Part shown: one piece after another, positions 53,837-64,000 of the stretch
How the letters are laid out: the number at the start of each line of letters is the position of its first letter
Position numbering within the stretch: position 1 is the stretch's first letter
Origin: Pinguiococcus pyrenoidosus
Taxonomy: Eukaryota; Sar; Pinguiophyceae; Pinguiochrysidales; Pinguiochrysidaceae
Assembly (NCBI GenBank): GCA_019677205.1
Contig: JAAMXY010000621.1
Span: 1-64,000, forward strand
Direction: 5' to 3'
Length of the DNA: 64,000 nucleotides
Position numbers and translations under genes: made by a program
Notes under the pieces: model-generated
Told to the model about the DNA's origin: nothing
Database searches by the model: none
What the model saw: only the letters and a program-made list of their open reading frames with translations

Positions 53837-53869
<33 letters not shown>

Positions 53870-56800
53870 CACCCCAGGAGGATTGCTGGTATCCACCACC
53901 GCGGTTTTGATTCCCTCGCTGATTGCCGCTCTGCCCCCGTGAGCCGCCTTGGCTACGGCGTTGGTTTTGCCGTTGGTTCTGGCTTTGGCTTCCCCAAGAC
54001 GATGTTGAAGCACTGTTTGTCTGATTTCCCCAACCGGATGCTTTCTGCTGAGCGCCCCAGCCCGACTGCTGCTGGCTAGGTCCGCCTCGGTTGCCGGTGC
54101 CACCCTTTTGCGTGCCCCACGACGATGACGACTGATGGCCCGATCTCTGACCACCTTGATTCCTACTACCGCCGCCGCCGCCGCCGTGCCGGCCTGAGTG
54201 ACTCTTATTGTCTGCATCACATGCGATGAGGGAGATGCGTAATCAAGAACGAAGGTTAGAGGAGGCAAGAATCTTGCTTGAGACCACAAGCCAGCACCCA
54301 GTCGTTACCTCCCGAGAATCCAGAGCCGAACCTCGTGGTCGAGTTTGGAAGGCCTCCGGATGAATTCGGCTGCGCCATCGCATTAGCTCCGCCCCAGGAC
54401 GACGACGACTGATGGCCGCCACTCATGTTGCCACCTCCTCCAAACTGATTCTGGGCGAAGCCGCCGCCTGCGATTTTGCGGATGCGGATTGTGGGTATGC
54501 GCAACAGGGTCAGTTGCGTCATCTGCCTAACAACGCTGTAGCATGTTCAACGGGGCCTGCCCTTTGTACCTGACTGAAAGCCGGATCCGAAGCCCTGCGG
54601 ATTGCTGCCACCAAATCCTGCGCCTTTCGATGCCGTCGAGCCGCCGAAGGATTGGGTGCCGCCCCCCCAGGACGACGACGGCGGCGATGCCGACTGACCG
54701 AATGGAGCACTTGCCGCGCTGTTTGTACCCTGCTTCGCCGTGCCGCCGCGAGGAATATGCTGTGGCTTCTTGGTCGGTGCTGGTCCCGTTGCGACCGTCG
54801 GCAGGGCCATTCCAAGTTGCTGTGATAGATCGACAATTCCTCCGTGGAAGACTGGAGGAACCTAGAGATACATCCACGATCGCCCCCGCGTCAGCCAACG
54901 ACACAATCCGGGAGATCTGCTCCTTTGTGAGCACTCACCTTGAGGGCCTCTTCGAGTGCAAGCCGGCCCACGTTGTGATGCGGTGACTGGCTCAGCAGGG
55001 GCAAGACTTTTGCGGCAGCGCGATCAGCCAGACTCACAACAGCGTGTTGCCCAGCAAACTCTACCATTGACGTCCCCGCCGCTTCGTAAAGGGCCAGGAA
55101 GACCTGTATCGGGTAGCACGTGAGCAGGATATAGATTGAGTTCCCTCCATGATATGGATTGAGCTCCCTCCATTTCGTTCTTCGTCTTAGGATGTACTAC
55201 GGACCTGGCTGATCGGGAGGGACTCGGGGAGCTTCTCCAGGGCTTCTGCCGCCTGGACGAGTAAGTGGAAGACCGCGAATGCTTCCTTTCCAGACCAAAG
55301 CAGAGCTTCGGGGCCTTGGGGCTGGCCTTGCGAGGCCCACTGGGTAGGGATGCCTGCGACGGCGCCAAACACGTAGCTGCAGAGCTTGAGCCGCTCCCAG
55401 TAGCTCCTGGATTCCTCGTCTTCCGACTTCTTGCCAATGGTGGCGAAGGTGGCTCCCTTGAAGTCGAGCCTGGGCTGCAGCAGCGGACACTTGGCAGTAA
55501 AGAACCCCAAAAGCGTCTCGCGATACGTCTGCGCAAGTGCCTCGTCGTACTTGGCGATGTGCGCCGCGATTCGCGTCATCGTGAGCCCGTAGAGATATAT
55601 CGTGTGCCCGAGAGTTGCGCTGCTGTCGAACACGTCTTCCAACCACTTCGCGACGAGCATGGAGATGAACGTCACAACTTGCTGGTGGTCGAAGCCGCTG
55701 GGTGGCCGGTGAAGCGCATCGTCAATGTACCCAAGAAGCTCTCCACTCACGCGCGCCATTCCCTCGACGGCATTTTGCCCCTCCAAGGTGTTGACAACCT
55801 TCTTGAACCCTCTGCGGATGCTGAGACTCCGCAGCGGCTTTAGTGCGGCATTCTTAAAGTCAGACACCTGCTTGTGGAACTCGGCTGCCTCCTGGTAGCG
55901 ACTCATCGCGCTCTGTACTTGGGCCTGCCAAGCGGCGGCATCCACGCTCCCGCCCTGCTCTGCCTCCGTCTCCGCTGACGGAACGCGCACCGCTTCCGGC
56001 GTGCCTCGGGGTTGGAGGCCCATGTCCTGTGCTCCAGAGAGCCTCTGTTCAGACGGCTTGTGCATCTCCGCCTGTCGGACAGGACTGGCCTTCTGGACTG
56101 GGGATGCCGCCTTGGCTGGCGACGCGTCCTCCACCGCCCCGTGCTCTTGCGTCTCGGGCCTCCTGCTCAGCTCGTTGCATCGCGGCAGGAAGTCCCTCTC
56201 GTACACCCTTTGGAAGGTCTCTCCGCACTGGACGATCTTGTCCAGCACGTCGGTCGACTCCAGCGCTCGGAGGATGGGTCTAGACAGCGCCTTGGAGAAG
56301 CCCGCACTGGCATTGACGATCTTCGTGCCCAGCGTCAGCGCCTCCTCCTCGGGGAACTCCCGGTTGCTCGCCCGCAAGTCGCGCATGTCGCGCGTCACCG
56401 CATCCAAGGCTTTGGCAGCTTCCAGGGCTGCTCGGAGAGCCCGTCTCAGCGCCTGGTAGGCCGCGTCGGCCCGCCACGCCAGCTCCATATACTCGTCGGT
56501 GAGCTGCTTGAGCCCCGGCTCCCGTTGCTGCGCCAGCGTCGTCAGGGTCTTGAGCTCCGCCTCTGCGCCGCTGAAGTGCCGCGAGAAGTCGCTCAGCTGC
56601 ACTGTCCCCTCGAAGGCCTGTTCCGTCTGGGCGCGCTCCAGCAGCTCCGTCATCTGCTGCAGCGGCTGCAAACGTCGCAGAACGTCTTCGACCATTTGGA
56701 GTCTCTCCGTGCGCCGTTGGAGACTCTGGCGCAGCACGCCGACCTCCTCGCTGAGGCGCCGTTGGCGCTTGGCTACATAGGCCTCCACCTCCTCTTCGGC

Positions 56801-56977
56801 GAGGCGGAGAGCCCTCCTGCGCCGCGACGACGCCTCAGAAACGGCGGCCTGGAGCTCTTCGGCCTCCGGCGTCCCGAGCGCGACGGAGGCCTCGGGACTC
56901 GGCAAGGAGGTCTCGAAGCGCTCGCGGTGCCTCTGCAAGGCCAGGGCGCGGGATCTCCATGACTCGCGCGGTACCAT
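53114..56977 (-). CDS. GLE1: mRNA-export factor GLE1 with FG/SSWG/polyQ prion-like tail
   Basis: Seven exons fit: 56977-55205, 55103-54939, 54861-54570, 54467-54309, 54211-53483, 53368-53342, 53292-53114 (1107 residues). The N-terminal half is coiled coil (LRLAEEEVEAYVAKRQRRLS). The GLE1 fold follows: LKPLRSLSIRRGFKKVVNTL, ETLLGFFTAKCPLLQPRLDF, SRSYWERLKLCSYVFGAVAG, and in exon 2 VFLALYEAAGTSMVEFA. GLE1 with inositol hexaphosphate activates the DEAD-box protein DDX19/Dbp5 at the nuclear pore to release exported mRNA. Exons 3-7 add a 450-residue tail of Gly/Ser/Gln/Asn with at least seven FG dipeptides (QSFGGS, GFGGSNPQGFGSGF, KFGSGFAG), repeated SSSWGG, nine Gln in a row and (GGNRGS)n, ending GGWG. 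The last 48-nt intron is a guess; reading through instead ends the protein at a TGA about 50 bases after exon 6 starts. The 391-codon frame on the same strand is a wrong-frame shadow of this tail. Confidence 0.72.
53186..53272 (-). repeat. 18-bp coding repeat, (GGNRGS)n
   Basis: About five units of an 18-bp word (minus strand GGAGGCAATCGAGGGAG) in the last GLE1 exon. Confidence 0.85.
53837..53868. repeat. (CAG)n / polyglutamine tract in the GLE1 tail
   Basis: Nine or ten CAG triplets on the minus strand encode an uninterrupted polyQ inside the prion-like tail. Confidence 0.9.
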
Positions 56978-57634
56978 CACCAGGTGCAGATTTGGGGACG
57001 AGAGGGGCTTCCGAGGCTGTCGGGCCCTCGTTAAGTTTCTTGTGCGCTGCGCACGTGACAGATGGAAAGTGGGCTGGAAGAGGGAGAGAGGCTGGAGGGT
57101 CGACGGGCACCAGACGCGAGGCGTCGGAGATGAGGACTTGTGGGAAAGACAACGAGCTGGCATTAAGGGTGTCGTGTGGATTGCTAGAAGGAGGAGTGGG
57201 AGAAGGCGTGTGGCGCGCAGTGGGGGAGGCACTTCAAGAAAGGATCCTTGCGGCGTCGTCTCAGCTAGTCAGCTTGTCATACTTGGCCTAGGCTTATCAA
57301 CACGGCACGCTGCTGCCTTTTCCAGAGCTCATTCCCTCCTTCTTCCCATGCTTCGGCCGCAACGCCGAACATGAACTCACCAACCTGGTTGCGACTGTTG
57401 TCGCGCTTTCCTCCTCCCAAGCGATCGTTGTCCTATTGCTATGCTTGACCGCTCGGTTGCTTGGTCTCTTCACTGCTATCACTATCGCCGAGGCCAGCCC
57501 ATCGTCCGGTCTGGACTGTTTGACGCTTGCCTCTTCGCAACGCCTAGGCGCGATTGTCAAGCTCGATCTGTTCGGCCGTGGGCGGCGCCACCGCTTCGGC
57601 GGTCGCTTCGGGCAATTCTTCTCTTCTATTGTTC
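56978..57634. other. Between GLE1 and the next minus-strand gene
   Basis: The GLE1 frame stays open upstream to about 57232 without an ATG that gives a family-like start; one Met near 57156 is possible. Otherwise nothing is recognised. Confidence 0.4.
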
Positions 57635-58381
57635 CTACTCACAGAGCAGCGCCGCGTCAGCAAGCGTCCTGCGAGACGACGCAAGCGTGTGCAGCATCTT
57701 TTGCCTCACCTTGTGCTTGCCACCGCGTCTACCTCGATGTTCTCGCCCGCGTGCTCCCGAATGGGCTGCGACTCCCGCACGACGGAGATGGGTCGGCCTT
57801 TGAAGTCGGTCAAGGCGTCCATCATGTCGGAAATGGCGTTCTCGTGGCCGGGAAGAACTTTCAGCACCAGTTGCCCCGTCGAGTTCGCTTGCGCCTGCGT
57901 CAGCGGAGCGCATCCGAGCGCGTCAGGTTTCTCCATCCTTGGTCCTTTCTCGTGGTGCTGCAGCAGCAGCAAGCTCTTCCCAGACTCCTTGGATACCTTG
58001 CGAATGATGTTCCAGCGGGCACACCAGAACTGCGGAAGCACCCCCGGAATCGTCGCCCGAATGGAGCCACCCTGCGGACAGCCCAAAGACTCAGCCAAGG
58101 AAGTGCTTCTGATCCAGCTGCGGAGACGAACAGCCTACCCTCGCGGTGACGTGCTTCTCCATCCAGGCCAGATCCAGCTTGGGCGGCTCTCCGTCGCCGG
58201 GATGGTAGTTCAACTCCATCCTTGGCACCAGAAAGATCATCTCCGTGCCGCCGTCCGGGTCCGAGAACCACGGGTCATCGGGGTACGTGGGCCGCAGACC
58301 CGCCGCCGCGCAGGGGCCGCAGAGCGCCAGGCGCAGGAGGTTGTCCGTGGCCTTTGCACACTCATAGAACAGCAGTGCCAT
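57635..58381 (-). CDS. Unrecognised protein, three exons
   Basis: Three exons join in frame: 58381-58139, 58071-57710, 57668-57635 (212 residues). It starts MALLFYECAKATDNLLRLAL with a Cys pair (CGPC), then GLRPTYPDDPWFSDPDGG and LVPRMELNYHPGDG, and later WCARWNIIRKVSKESGKSLL and a more acidic end with VLPGHENAISDMMDAL. No domain is recognised. Mixed hydrophobic and aromatic residues and consistent phase indicate a folded, genuine protein. Same strand as GLE1, with 657 bases between them, so separate transcription is likely. Confidence 0.65.
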
Positions 58382-59657
58382 CACTTTTCAGCCGCCAAGT
58401 GCAAACCCGCAAAAAGGGGGAGTTGTGCGGTGGCGTCGGATTCTGCCACTGGGCGTTGAGGCGGAAAACACCGCAGTTGGCGGCGTCGGAACATTCGAGA
58501 GGGCTTCGATTCAACTCCGCCGAAATCTTGGAAGTAGGCATAGCATGGCTGCGCAAGAAGGATTTCGCAGAAGGTGGACTTTCAAATTCTGGGCGGTTCG
58601 GATGGATTATCAGGCTTTTCAGAGAATTTACTGGAGCTTCACATGAATGCGGCGGCCACAAACTCGGATTCTGATGAAATCATCTGAAGTTTACACCAAG
58701 TCGATGAATTTTATGAATTGAACTGGAGCTTCACATGAATGCGGCGGCCACAAACTCGGATTCTGATGAAATCATCTGAAGTTTACACCAAGTCGATGAA
58801 TTTTATGAATTGAACTGAGCTGCAGAACGATTTCGATGACTTGGGACACTTCCAATACGAGGAACAGTCCGAACAATCCGCACTGTTCGAAGCAGCGACC
58901 CAATGAGGCGGGACCCAGCGCCATTACATGATCGGATATTTGAAAGTAAATTTAGAAAATTTGAAATATGTTTTTTAGTGAATAATTATCAGATTTTTTT
59001 ATTCAAAATGAGGTTTTCGAAGCAAATCTCGGCGAGTGGCCCTAAACCGCCCATCTCGAACGCCTCCTTGCCACCACCAGAACAACACTCGAGGCCTGCA
59101 TTTTGAAGCGGTAAGTCCATGCCATCATCCTCGGGGCTGTACCCTCTCCCAGAGAAGTGGAAGTCAAGGCGTGGGAAGCCAGAGCTCCTGTGCGGCGCGC
59201 GTAGCGCGCCTGCTTATCGTCCCATACTACTGCAATCGTCTCGAAGCAGTCTCGCGGTGGCCGTGATGAGCAGCCGCCTCAGAGCCAGTTAGCGGCAGGG
59301 TTGATTCGAGTGGATTCGAGTGATGCTGAGTAGATCTTCAGGGGCTGGAGAGCGGCCGTGGAGAGGGGCGCTCCAAGTCGGCGTGAAGCGCAGGTTGACG
59401 TTTGAAATTTGGGGAATGTGTTCGTGGAAGGAGGGGCGCCGAGGAGTCTGAGCGCAGACGGAAACTGCGTGGCATCCACTGAGTGGCACTAAGTGGCAAG
59501 ACCACCGCTGAAGCTCTCGCCGAGGGCATCAAAAGCCACGGCGGCTAACATCGTCTGCTTGGGATGCGTGTGTAGGCCTCCCCTCTGTTCAAAGTCGACG
59601 ACTTTGAGCAAGCCAAGCAAGTCAACAACAGCAACAAGCAACCCCCCTATTGAAACC
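58382..59657. promoter_or_regulatory. Divergent region upstream of eIF4A with tandem repeat and AT patch
   Basis: Nearly 1.3 kb. It contains two perfect 92-bp tandem copies (58630-58721, 58722-58813) and an AT-rich patch (58935-59012). The last 200 bases before 59658 are probably the eIF4A 5' UTR. No gene is supported. Confidence 0.5.
58630..58813. repeat. Two perfect 92-bp direct tandem copies
   Basis: The unit beginning ACTGGAGCTTCACATGAATG occurs at 58630 and again at 58722, with the same 92 bases each time. Confidence 0.95.
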
Positions 59658-61010
59658 ATGGCGGATGATGCCCCACCAGCAGCGCCGGACAGCGGCATGG
59701 AGGCCGGAATCGATCTGAACGCGGAAGGGAACGTGAACGGAAACTGGGATGAGGTAGGCCCAGCTTGTCCGAGTGCTTGAATACTCCGTTGGCATCCCCG
59801 CCCCCCCCTCTCTCTCCTCCTTCCTCTTGTTTTATGCTTCCTGGGTGTTGACTTGGCTCCCGTCATTCTGTGTGCGTAGATCAATGAGACCTTCGATAGC
59901 ATGGAGCTCAAGGAGGAGCTGCTCCGTGGAATCTACGCGTACGGTTTCGAGAAGCCGTCTGCGATCCAGCAGCGCGCCATCAAGCCGGTGATCCTCGGCC
60001 ACGACGTCATCGCGCAGGCCCAGTCCGGAACCGGCAAGACGGCCACCTTCAGCATTGCGCTGCTGCACAATGTGGACGAGACCATCAACGAGTGCCAGGC
60101 GCTCATCATGGCGCCCACCCGCGAGCTCGCGCAGCAGATCCAGAAGGTCGTCATGGCCCTCGCGGACTTCATGGAGCTCGTGGTCCACGCCTGCGTGGGC
60201 GGCACCGCGGTGCGCGAGGACATCCGCGTCCTTCAGCAGGGCGTCCACGTCGTCGTGGGCACGCCGGGACGCGTGTACGACATGATCAACCGCCGGCATC
60301 TGCGCACGGACAGCATCAAGCTGTTCGTGCTGGACGAAGCCGACGAGATGCTTAGCCGAGGCTTCAAGGACCAGATCTACGAGGTCTTCCGATACCTGCC
60401 GCAGGACGTGCAGGTGGCGCTCTTCTCGGCCACCATGCCGCTGGAGGTGCTTGAGGTGACCAACCAGTTCATGCGGAACCCGAAGACCATCCTCGTGAAG
60501 AAGGACGAGCTCACCCTGGAGGGTATCAAGCAGTTCTACATCGGCATCGACAAGGAGGACTGGAAGCTCGAGACGCTCTGCGACCTGTACGAGACGCTCA
60601 CGATCACACAGGCCATCATCTACTGCAATACGCGCCGCAAGGTCGACTGGCTTGTGGAGCAGATGACGAAGCGAGACTTCACCGTGTCCTGCATGCACGG
60701 TGAAATGGAGCAGCGCGAGCGTGACATCATCATGCGCGAGTTCCGATCCGGATCGAGCCGAGTGCTCATCACCACCGACCTGCTCGCGCGTGGTATCGAC
60801 GTGCAGCAGGTCTCCCTGGTCATCAACTATGACCTTCCCACCAACCGAGAAAACTACATCCACCGCATCGGCCGCAGCGGACGCTTCGGCCGTAAGGGCG
60901 TGGCAATCAACTTCGTCACGGAGGAGGACACTCGCTACCTGCGCGACATCGAGGAGTTCTACCAGACGCAGGTGCAGGAGATGCCCCAGAACATTGCGGA
61001 TCTCATCTAG
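59658..61010 (+). CDS. EIF4A: Translation initiation factor eIF4A (DEAD-box)
   Basis: Two exons: 59658-59753 and 59880-61010 (408 residues). All DEAD-box motifs are present: Q-motif [15 protein letters not shown], motif I AQSGTGKT, Ia [40 protein letters not shown] and [35 protein letters not shown]. The end NIADLI is the eIF4A signature C-terminus, and length is typical. It unwinds mRNA leaders in the cap-binding complex. The small first exon carries the acidic N-terminal leader. Expected to be highly expressed, in line with its strongly G/C-ending codons. Confidence 0.96.
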
Positions 61011-61278
61011 GGCGGCCCGTGCGACATCCGATTGGCATTAAGGCTGCATAGCATTACGCTGTAACTGAACTGAGGACTCCTTCGAATCGCCAGCAGTATA
61101 CGAAACTCGTTTGCTGATGACATCTATGTACGTCTCGGACTTTTTGGGACTTTTGGGGACTTTGGGGCCCTCGCACCTTGAGGTGCTGGGACCTTGCATT
61201 GCAGGTTGCGGGCTGTGCGCATCTCAAGCACATCCACAGCGCTTCTCGAGCACACCCACAGCGCTACTCTCTCAGCCT

Positions 61279-61798
61279 TCACCGCGATCTGCGCTCTCGC
61301 TTGTTTCTCGCAGAGCGGGGCTGATTTGCGTCCTCGTCCAGCACTGCATTCAGGAGCTCGAAGCCTGTGTATTTCTGTCTTGCCGCCTCCTCTGCCAGTT
61401 CGGCCTGCTCTTCCGGCCAAACGAAGTGCCGCCTGCGGACGAGCACGGCGCTCGCACCCAGCGCGCTGGTCACGGCGATCAGTCGGAACATGTACACCGC
61501 CGTATCACCTCCCCCGTACTTGTCGATGTGGTTCAGCCAAAGCACAGCGCCAAAAGAACAGATCGTATCTGGGGGAATCGTGTCGATGTCCACCAAAGGC
61601 AACGAGAGAGACGAGAAGCACTTGGTCAGTTTGGGTTCGAGATGCAGTGAAACCACGAAAGTTTTTTTCGGGAAATGCAGCGCTTCACTCACCTAAGACA
61701 AGCAAAGCGAGGTCGGGATCGCCTAGGAAGGAGCTGAGCGACAGAACAACGCCGCAGAATCCATGGCCCAAGGCCAGATAGTTCACATAACCGTCCAT
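61279..61798 (-). CDS. Small membrane protein of unknown function
   Basis: Two exons: 61798-61693 and 61568-61279 (131 residues). It begins MDGYVNYLALGHGFCGVVLS and after the intron has SFGAVLWLNHIDKYGGGDTA and a hydrophobic stretch (MFRLIAVTSALGASAVLV), followed by Arg-rich and acidic helix (EEQAELAEEAARQKYTGFEL) and a basic end (RSARNKRERRSR). Two or three membrane segments are likely. No family is recognised. It is divergent to the NUP50-RCC1 gene, with 437 bases between starts, and converges on eIF4A. Confidence 0.65.
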
Positions 61799-62235
61799 TT
61801 CACGAGAACTTCTCTCGATTCCGCCTCAACGGCAATCCGCCGCCGGGACTCTCCAACACTTCCGCAATGCCACGGAGCACGAAGCACGCAGCGGCGTATA
61901 CGAGAAGCAGAAAAGCGCACGAAAATGGGCCGAAAGGCGCGGCGGGCGGCGGAAAACGTTGAAAAACCTTAGTGGGGTACTGGAAGTACCATATGGGACA
62001 GACGGATGAAGGAGCGTGAGGTACCTATGCGGACTTGTTCGGTTTCAATCAAATTATAATTAATGTATGATAATTGATGTTTTTTGGTATTAAAAATCAT
62101 TTAGAAATTTGAAAAAGTACTATACTGAAGTACTTGATGGTACGTAGAGAAGTACCAAATGAAGCCGCTTTAAACTCGCGAAGATACGAGTGGTATACAC
62201 GCCCAAGTGCTTTTCGGACGCGCGCGCGTGGTGGT
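61799..62235. promoter_or_regulatory. Divergent promoter with AT-rich core
   Basis: 62041-62110 is strongly AT-rich (for example caaattataattaatgtatg), between two divergent starts. The short word GGTAC/GTACC recurs nearby. Confidence 0.55.
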
Positions 62236-64000
62236 ATGGCCATGTTCAGCAACATGTTCAAGCGCGGGCGAGAGGACGGCCAGGTGTCCAGACAGGAGTA
62301 CGAGCTCAGCGGCGAGAACTTGTCCAGTCCCGGCCTGTTCCCCAAGGCTTCCGTAGAAGAGCTGAAGCGGCGCCGGATCGTCAACGCGTCCAGCAGCCAT
62401 CTGGACCGCCGCGCCGAGTACCATGCGCAGCTGACCAACTTGAATCGCGCGTTCGCGCAGCAGTGTCGAGAAGCCGCGAAAGACCCGCAAAATGTGAGGA
62501 AACCGCTCGAAAAGCGGGAGGACGAGCGAGAGAAAAAGGGAGAGACCCACTGAAAATCGGGACTTCTCACCACGTTTCGCCGCTCTAGATGCACCGATCG
62601 CTTGCGGAAATGTGTGCAGACTATCTGCTGTATGCATCGCAGCTGGAATCGCGCTTTGTGCGGCGCTTTGGAGAGGTCTTGAGCTTTGGAAACGGCGATT
62701 GCGGCCAATTGGCCCACGGCACCGCGACGCTGGAGGATATGGTCGTCCGATGTCCGAGGCGGATCCTGTCTCTTCGGGACAAGAAGATCACCACGGTGTC
62801 CTGCGGAGGTCTCCACAACGTAGCGGTGACTGCCGATGGCGTGGTCTACACCTGGGGCTGCAACGACGACGGCTCGCTCGGGCGCACCGGCGACGAGAAT
62901 CAGCCGCTGGTGGTGCCCGGCCTGGACAATGAGGTGAGCGCCGTCTGAAGACTGGTCAAGGACTCAAGCAAGGGAAAGGGAACGAGTCACATGAGACCAT
63001 GCCACTCTGTAGCAAGTCTGCGGTGTCGCGGCAGGAGATGCGCAGACGTTTGTGTTCACCGTGGAGGGCCGAGTCTTCGGCTGGGGATGCTACAAGGACG
63101 CCGAGGGAAAGCAGTGGTTCGACGCCGAGGTGAGTAGCGCTCTTCTGGTTGTTGTTGGTGTTTTGGGTTGGCGAGAGCTGGGGAAACCTCACATCCTCGA
63201 TCCTGCCTGTCTTCTCCGTCCTGGTTTTCGCAGCCCGGGAACCAGAGCACGCCGCTGAAGCGAAAGCAGACGAGTCCCATCTTGATCCCCTCACTGAGCG
63301 ACGTAACGGCACTGGTCTGCGGCGGCACCTTTAATGCGGCAGTCCTCAGGTATCCGCTTCTGCGGCGCGTTGCACCGTATTGGTTTCGCTCTGACCACCC
63401 GTCCTCGTCTTTGGTCCCCAGTTCTGGCAAACTCATGACTTGGGGCCTGGGCGAGAACGGAGAAATGGGAAGGCCCTGCGGAAAGATGCGTCGAGAGGAC
63501 GGCTCCTATGACCTCAGCATCGTCGCACGGGAGCATCTGCAACCGCAGGAGCCGCAGCTCTTGGAAGCGCCATACGGAAGCAAGACTCTGAGCAATGTGC
63601 GGGCCGTTGGCTGCGGTGCATTTCACATCTTGGTCGTGGCGGGGGATGACGAGGAAGGCACTGCCGTCTTCGCCAGTGGTATGAACAACTACGGGCAGCT
63701 GGGCCTCGGGCAGCTGCCGGATGACGATCGGAAGCGAACAGCTCTCACGCGCGTCACGCAGCTGAACGGAGCGAAGATCACCACCGTTTGTGGCGGGATT
63801 CATCATTCCCTTGCGGCGTCGGCGGTGACAGGCATGTGCTACGCCTGGGGCCGCGGGGACTATGGGCAGTTAGGGGTTCTGGACAGCAAGTCGAAGCCAG
63901 GATACTTCGAGCCGAGTCCTGTCTTGGTCGAGGTGCCGAAGGAAGTCGTGCCCCGGTCCATAGCGTCGGGAAATCACCACAACCTCCTCGTCACGGACAA
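62236..64000 (+). CDS. NUP50-like segment fused to an RCC1 beta-propeller (3' partial)
   Basis: Five exons before the window ends: 62236-62493, 62589-62933, 63013-63129, 63234-63349, 63422-64000+. RCC1 blades are clear: FGNGDCGQLAHG, CGGLHNVAVTADGVVYTWGC, NDDGSLGR, CGGTFNAAVL, WGLGENGEMGR, CGAFHILVVAG, GMNNYGQLGLGQ, CGGIHHSLAAS and WGRGDYGQLG. RCC1 is the chromatin-bound exchange factor that makes Ran-GTP. The first 130 residues are unlike RCC1: SRQEYELSGENLSSPGLFPK, ASVEELKRRRIVNAS and, across the first intron, LNRAFAQQCREAAKDPQN then MCADYLLYASQLESRF. The former resembles the NUP50/Nup2 importin-alpha-binding motif (GxFxxAsxexlkxRxI), the latter the NUP50 helix 'LN..F..w......P......c.dYl.~a'. 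So a NUP50-RCC1 fusion is likely. The C-terminus is outside the window. Confidence 0.78.

Noticed and set aside
53114-54289. 391-codon minus-strand ORF (Arg/Ala/Gly rich)
   Set aside because: It is the shifted frame of the GLE1 tail exon; only its last 60 codons coincide with a proposed exon. The correct frame is the Gln/Gly/Ser/Trp one, which joins to GLE1 with consistent phase.

Overview
The window is nuclear DNA from a eukaryotic microalga. Genes are split by short GT-AG introns (most about 45-170 nt), there are no operons, and the proteins are typically eukaryotic (Aquarius, eIF4A, ubiquitin E1, kinesin, GLE1, R-SNARE, RPS24). A light-harvesting protein of the chlorophyll a/c (FCP) family, and at least two enzymes that start with a signal peptide followed at once by a basic transit-like segment opening with Phe, point to a secondary plastid of red-algal type. 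The sequence does not let me choose among stramenopile, haptophyte, cryptophyte or alveolate. Canonical GT-AG introns argue against a core dinoflagellate. I could not run searches; gene models were built by hand from reading frames, splice sites and phase bookkeeping.

Layout, left to right: tail of an unknown gene (+); NSE2 SUMO ligase (+); heat-shock-factor-like gene (-); a decayed CHAT-domain locus (+); DCP1 (-); Aquarius (+); plastid-type phosphoglycerate mutase (-); LAMTOR1-like lipoprotein (+); RIIa-GAF-GAF protein (-); LYR protein (+); organellar methionyl-tRNA formyltransferase (-); Sec14-like protein with a leader (+); FCP antenna protein (-); M48 metalloprotease (-); membrane-anchored SDR (+); RPS24 (-); giant ankyrin protein (+); kinesin (-); LYR/FMC1-like protein (+); DExH helicase (-); SANT/KNL2-like protein (+); secreted Cys-rich protein (+); ubiquitin E1 (-); longin R-SNARE (+); GLE1 with an FG/prion-like tail (-); unknown protein (-); eIF4A (+); small membrane protein (-); NUP50-RCC1 fusion (+, runs off the end).

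Three things stand out. First, neighbouring genes alternate strand almost perfectly, giving a chain of divergent promoters (often only about 200 bp) and convergent 3' ends that hold microsatellites. Second, two nuclear-transport genes look like fusions: GLE1 carries a long FG/SSWG/polyQ tail, and an RCC1 propeller is preceded by NUP50-type segments. Third, the ubiquitin E1 is about 300 residues longer than usual and contains a UBA-like helical bundle. The ankyrin gene holds about 22 near-identical 99-bp units with an 8-unit (792-bp) higher-order duplication, which suggests recent expansion.
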